From: an uncultured Caulobacterales bacterium
GTDB taxonomy: Bacteria; Pseudomonadota; Alphaproteobacteria; Caulobacterales; Maricaulaceae
Direction of reading: 5' to 3'
Length of the DNA: 64,000 nt
NCBI GenBank assembly: GCA_938009235.1
Contig: CALLIK010000007.1
Location: forward strand, 558,001-622,000
Part shown: positions 63,615-64,000 of the stretch, in pieces
Position numbering within the stretch: position 1 is the stretch's first letter
Layout: every line of letters starts with the position of its first letter
Translations under genes and position numbers: made by a program
The notes under the pieces: model-generated
Seen by the model: the letters and a program-made list of their open reading frames with translations, nothing else
Told to the model about the DNA's origin: nothing
Databases searched by the model: none

Positions 63615-64000
63615 TCGAATATCTCCACTGTATTCGATGTTGTTGAGTCGGACACGGCTTTCATATCTTGCCGCACATCATCCCCTACAAGCGCGACAAA
63701 AGCTTCATGTAGCGTGGCGCGGATCGGCTCATACTTGGAGAGGTGTAAGTTTTGTTCGACGGACCGTTCGAGAATATCGTGGGCCTGCGCACTTGGTTTC
63801 AAGGTGAGAGATAGCTCGCCATTCGGCCGTGTCTTTATGTTCTCTGCAAAAGGGGTCGCGAGTTCCAATAGTCCGTCAAAATCCGACGCCAAGATAACGC
63901 GGCGCGGAGCCTTTGCGAGTGCGGCTTCTGTTGTGCCGTCAAAGACCTTACGTCCAGACGCCATGAGGATAATTCGATCACAGAGCCGCTCGGCGTGTTC
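63611..64000 (-). CDS. ABC exporter ATP-binding subunit (C-terminal part)
   Basis: Runs off the right edge; only about 130 C-terminal residues are present. The visible start EHAERLCDRIILMASGRKVFDGT is the end of the ATPase core after the switch histidine, followed by the accessory C-terminal domain seen in NatA-type proteins. Coupled to the permease by ATGA. Walker motifs lie outside the window. Confidence 0.85.
   Translation of the reverse strand, partial: EHAERLCDRIILMASGRKVFDGTTEAALAKAPRRVILASDFDGLLELATPFAENIKTRPNGELSLTLKPSAQAHDILERSVEQNLHLSKYEPIRATLHEAFVALVGDDVRQDMKAVSDSTTSNTVEIFE

Overview
The window looks like a chromosome segment of an alphaproteobacterium, probably of the Hyphomonadaceae/Caulobacterales kind. 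This is inferred from gene content: a CpdR response regulator, a COQ9 family protein, a CC0125/CC1285-type lipoprotein, an ExoD family protein, and a short aspartokinase/homoserine dehydrogenase fusion. Base composition is moderate in the core and visibly richer in A/T between about 43.3 and 58.4 kb, where the accessory genes lie.

Region 1 (1-16.5 kb) is an amino-acid biosynthesis block. A long minus-strand operon runs ilvD-ilvC-(small membrane protein)-ilvB-(membrane protein)-[repeat element]-ilvN/ilvM-like-leuA-(membrane protein)-leuC-leuD-leuB-ilvA(partial). It is preceded by a classical attenuator: a 49-codon leader peptide with a dense Leu/Val/Ile run, followed by a Rho-independent terminator. 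Just upstream a second minus-strand operon, metX-(membrane)-(membrane)-metB, is headed by a SAM-I-type riboswitch. Five small uncharacterised membrane proteins are stitched into these two operons by start/stop overlaps or 1-2 base gaps. A divergent aspartokinase-homoserine dehydrogenase fusion supplies homoserine.

Region 2 (16.6-43.2 kb) is core genome: photolyase, MsrA lipoprotein, a GT39-like glycosyltransferase, a TPR protein, an unannotated region predicted to encode a large structured RNA (about 22.04-22.39 kb, + strand), an SDF symporter, H+-pyrophosphatase and soluble pyrophosphatase, a PQQ-type sugar dehydrogenase, an alkylsulfatase, LysE and ExoD proteins, a three-gene secreted DUF11/beta-barrel locus (33.0-40.3 kb), histidinol-phosphatase, an XRE regulator, N-formylglutamate amidohydrolase and CpdR.

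Region 3 (43.25-50.97 kb) is an integrative island in tRNA-Val(GAC). It is bounded by a perfect 48-bp repeat of the tRNA 3' half, with a tyrosine integrase at the far end and matching paired repeats (probable integrase arm sites) inside both ends. Cargo is a GNAT acetyltransferase, a broken IS1595-type transposase, a Cys-rich protein, and a three-gene module with an SMC/Rad50-like ABC ATPase, a small middle protein and a putative nuclease-like protein. The module resembles ABC three-component (ABC-3C) conflict systems.

Region 4 (51.1-58.4 kb) lies outside the island repeat but is also accessory. It has a NACHT-type STAND NTPase with pentapeptide-like repeats. Downstream is a previously unmarked 40-codon peptide gene with a strong ribosome site whose stop overlaps the start of an Orn/Lys/Arg-decarboxylase-like PLP enzyme. 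That enzyme abuts a gene fusing a decarboxylase C-terminal domain, an acyltransferase-like segment and a SET methyltransferase. A LuxR-sensor-like regulator gene is convergent with it. This peptide-PLP-GNAT-SET locus is the best candidate here for an undescribed system.

Region 5 (58.4-64 kb) returns to core genes: a secreted protein of unknown function, the Mrp/ApbC iron-sulfur carrier, COQ9, and an ABC-2 exporter (permease and partial ATPase).
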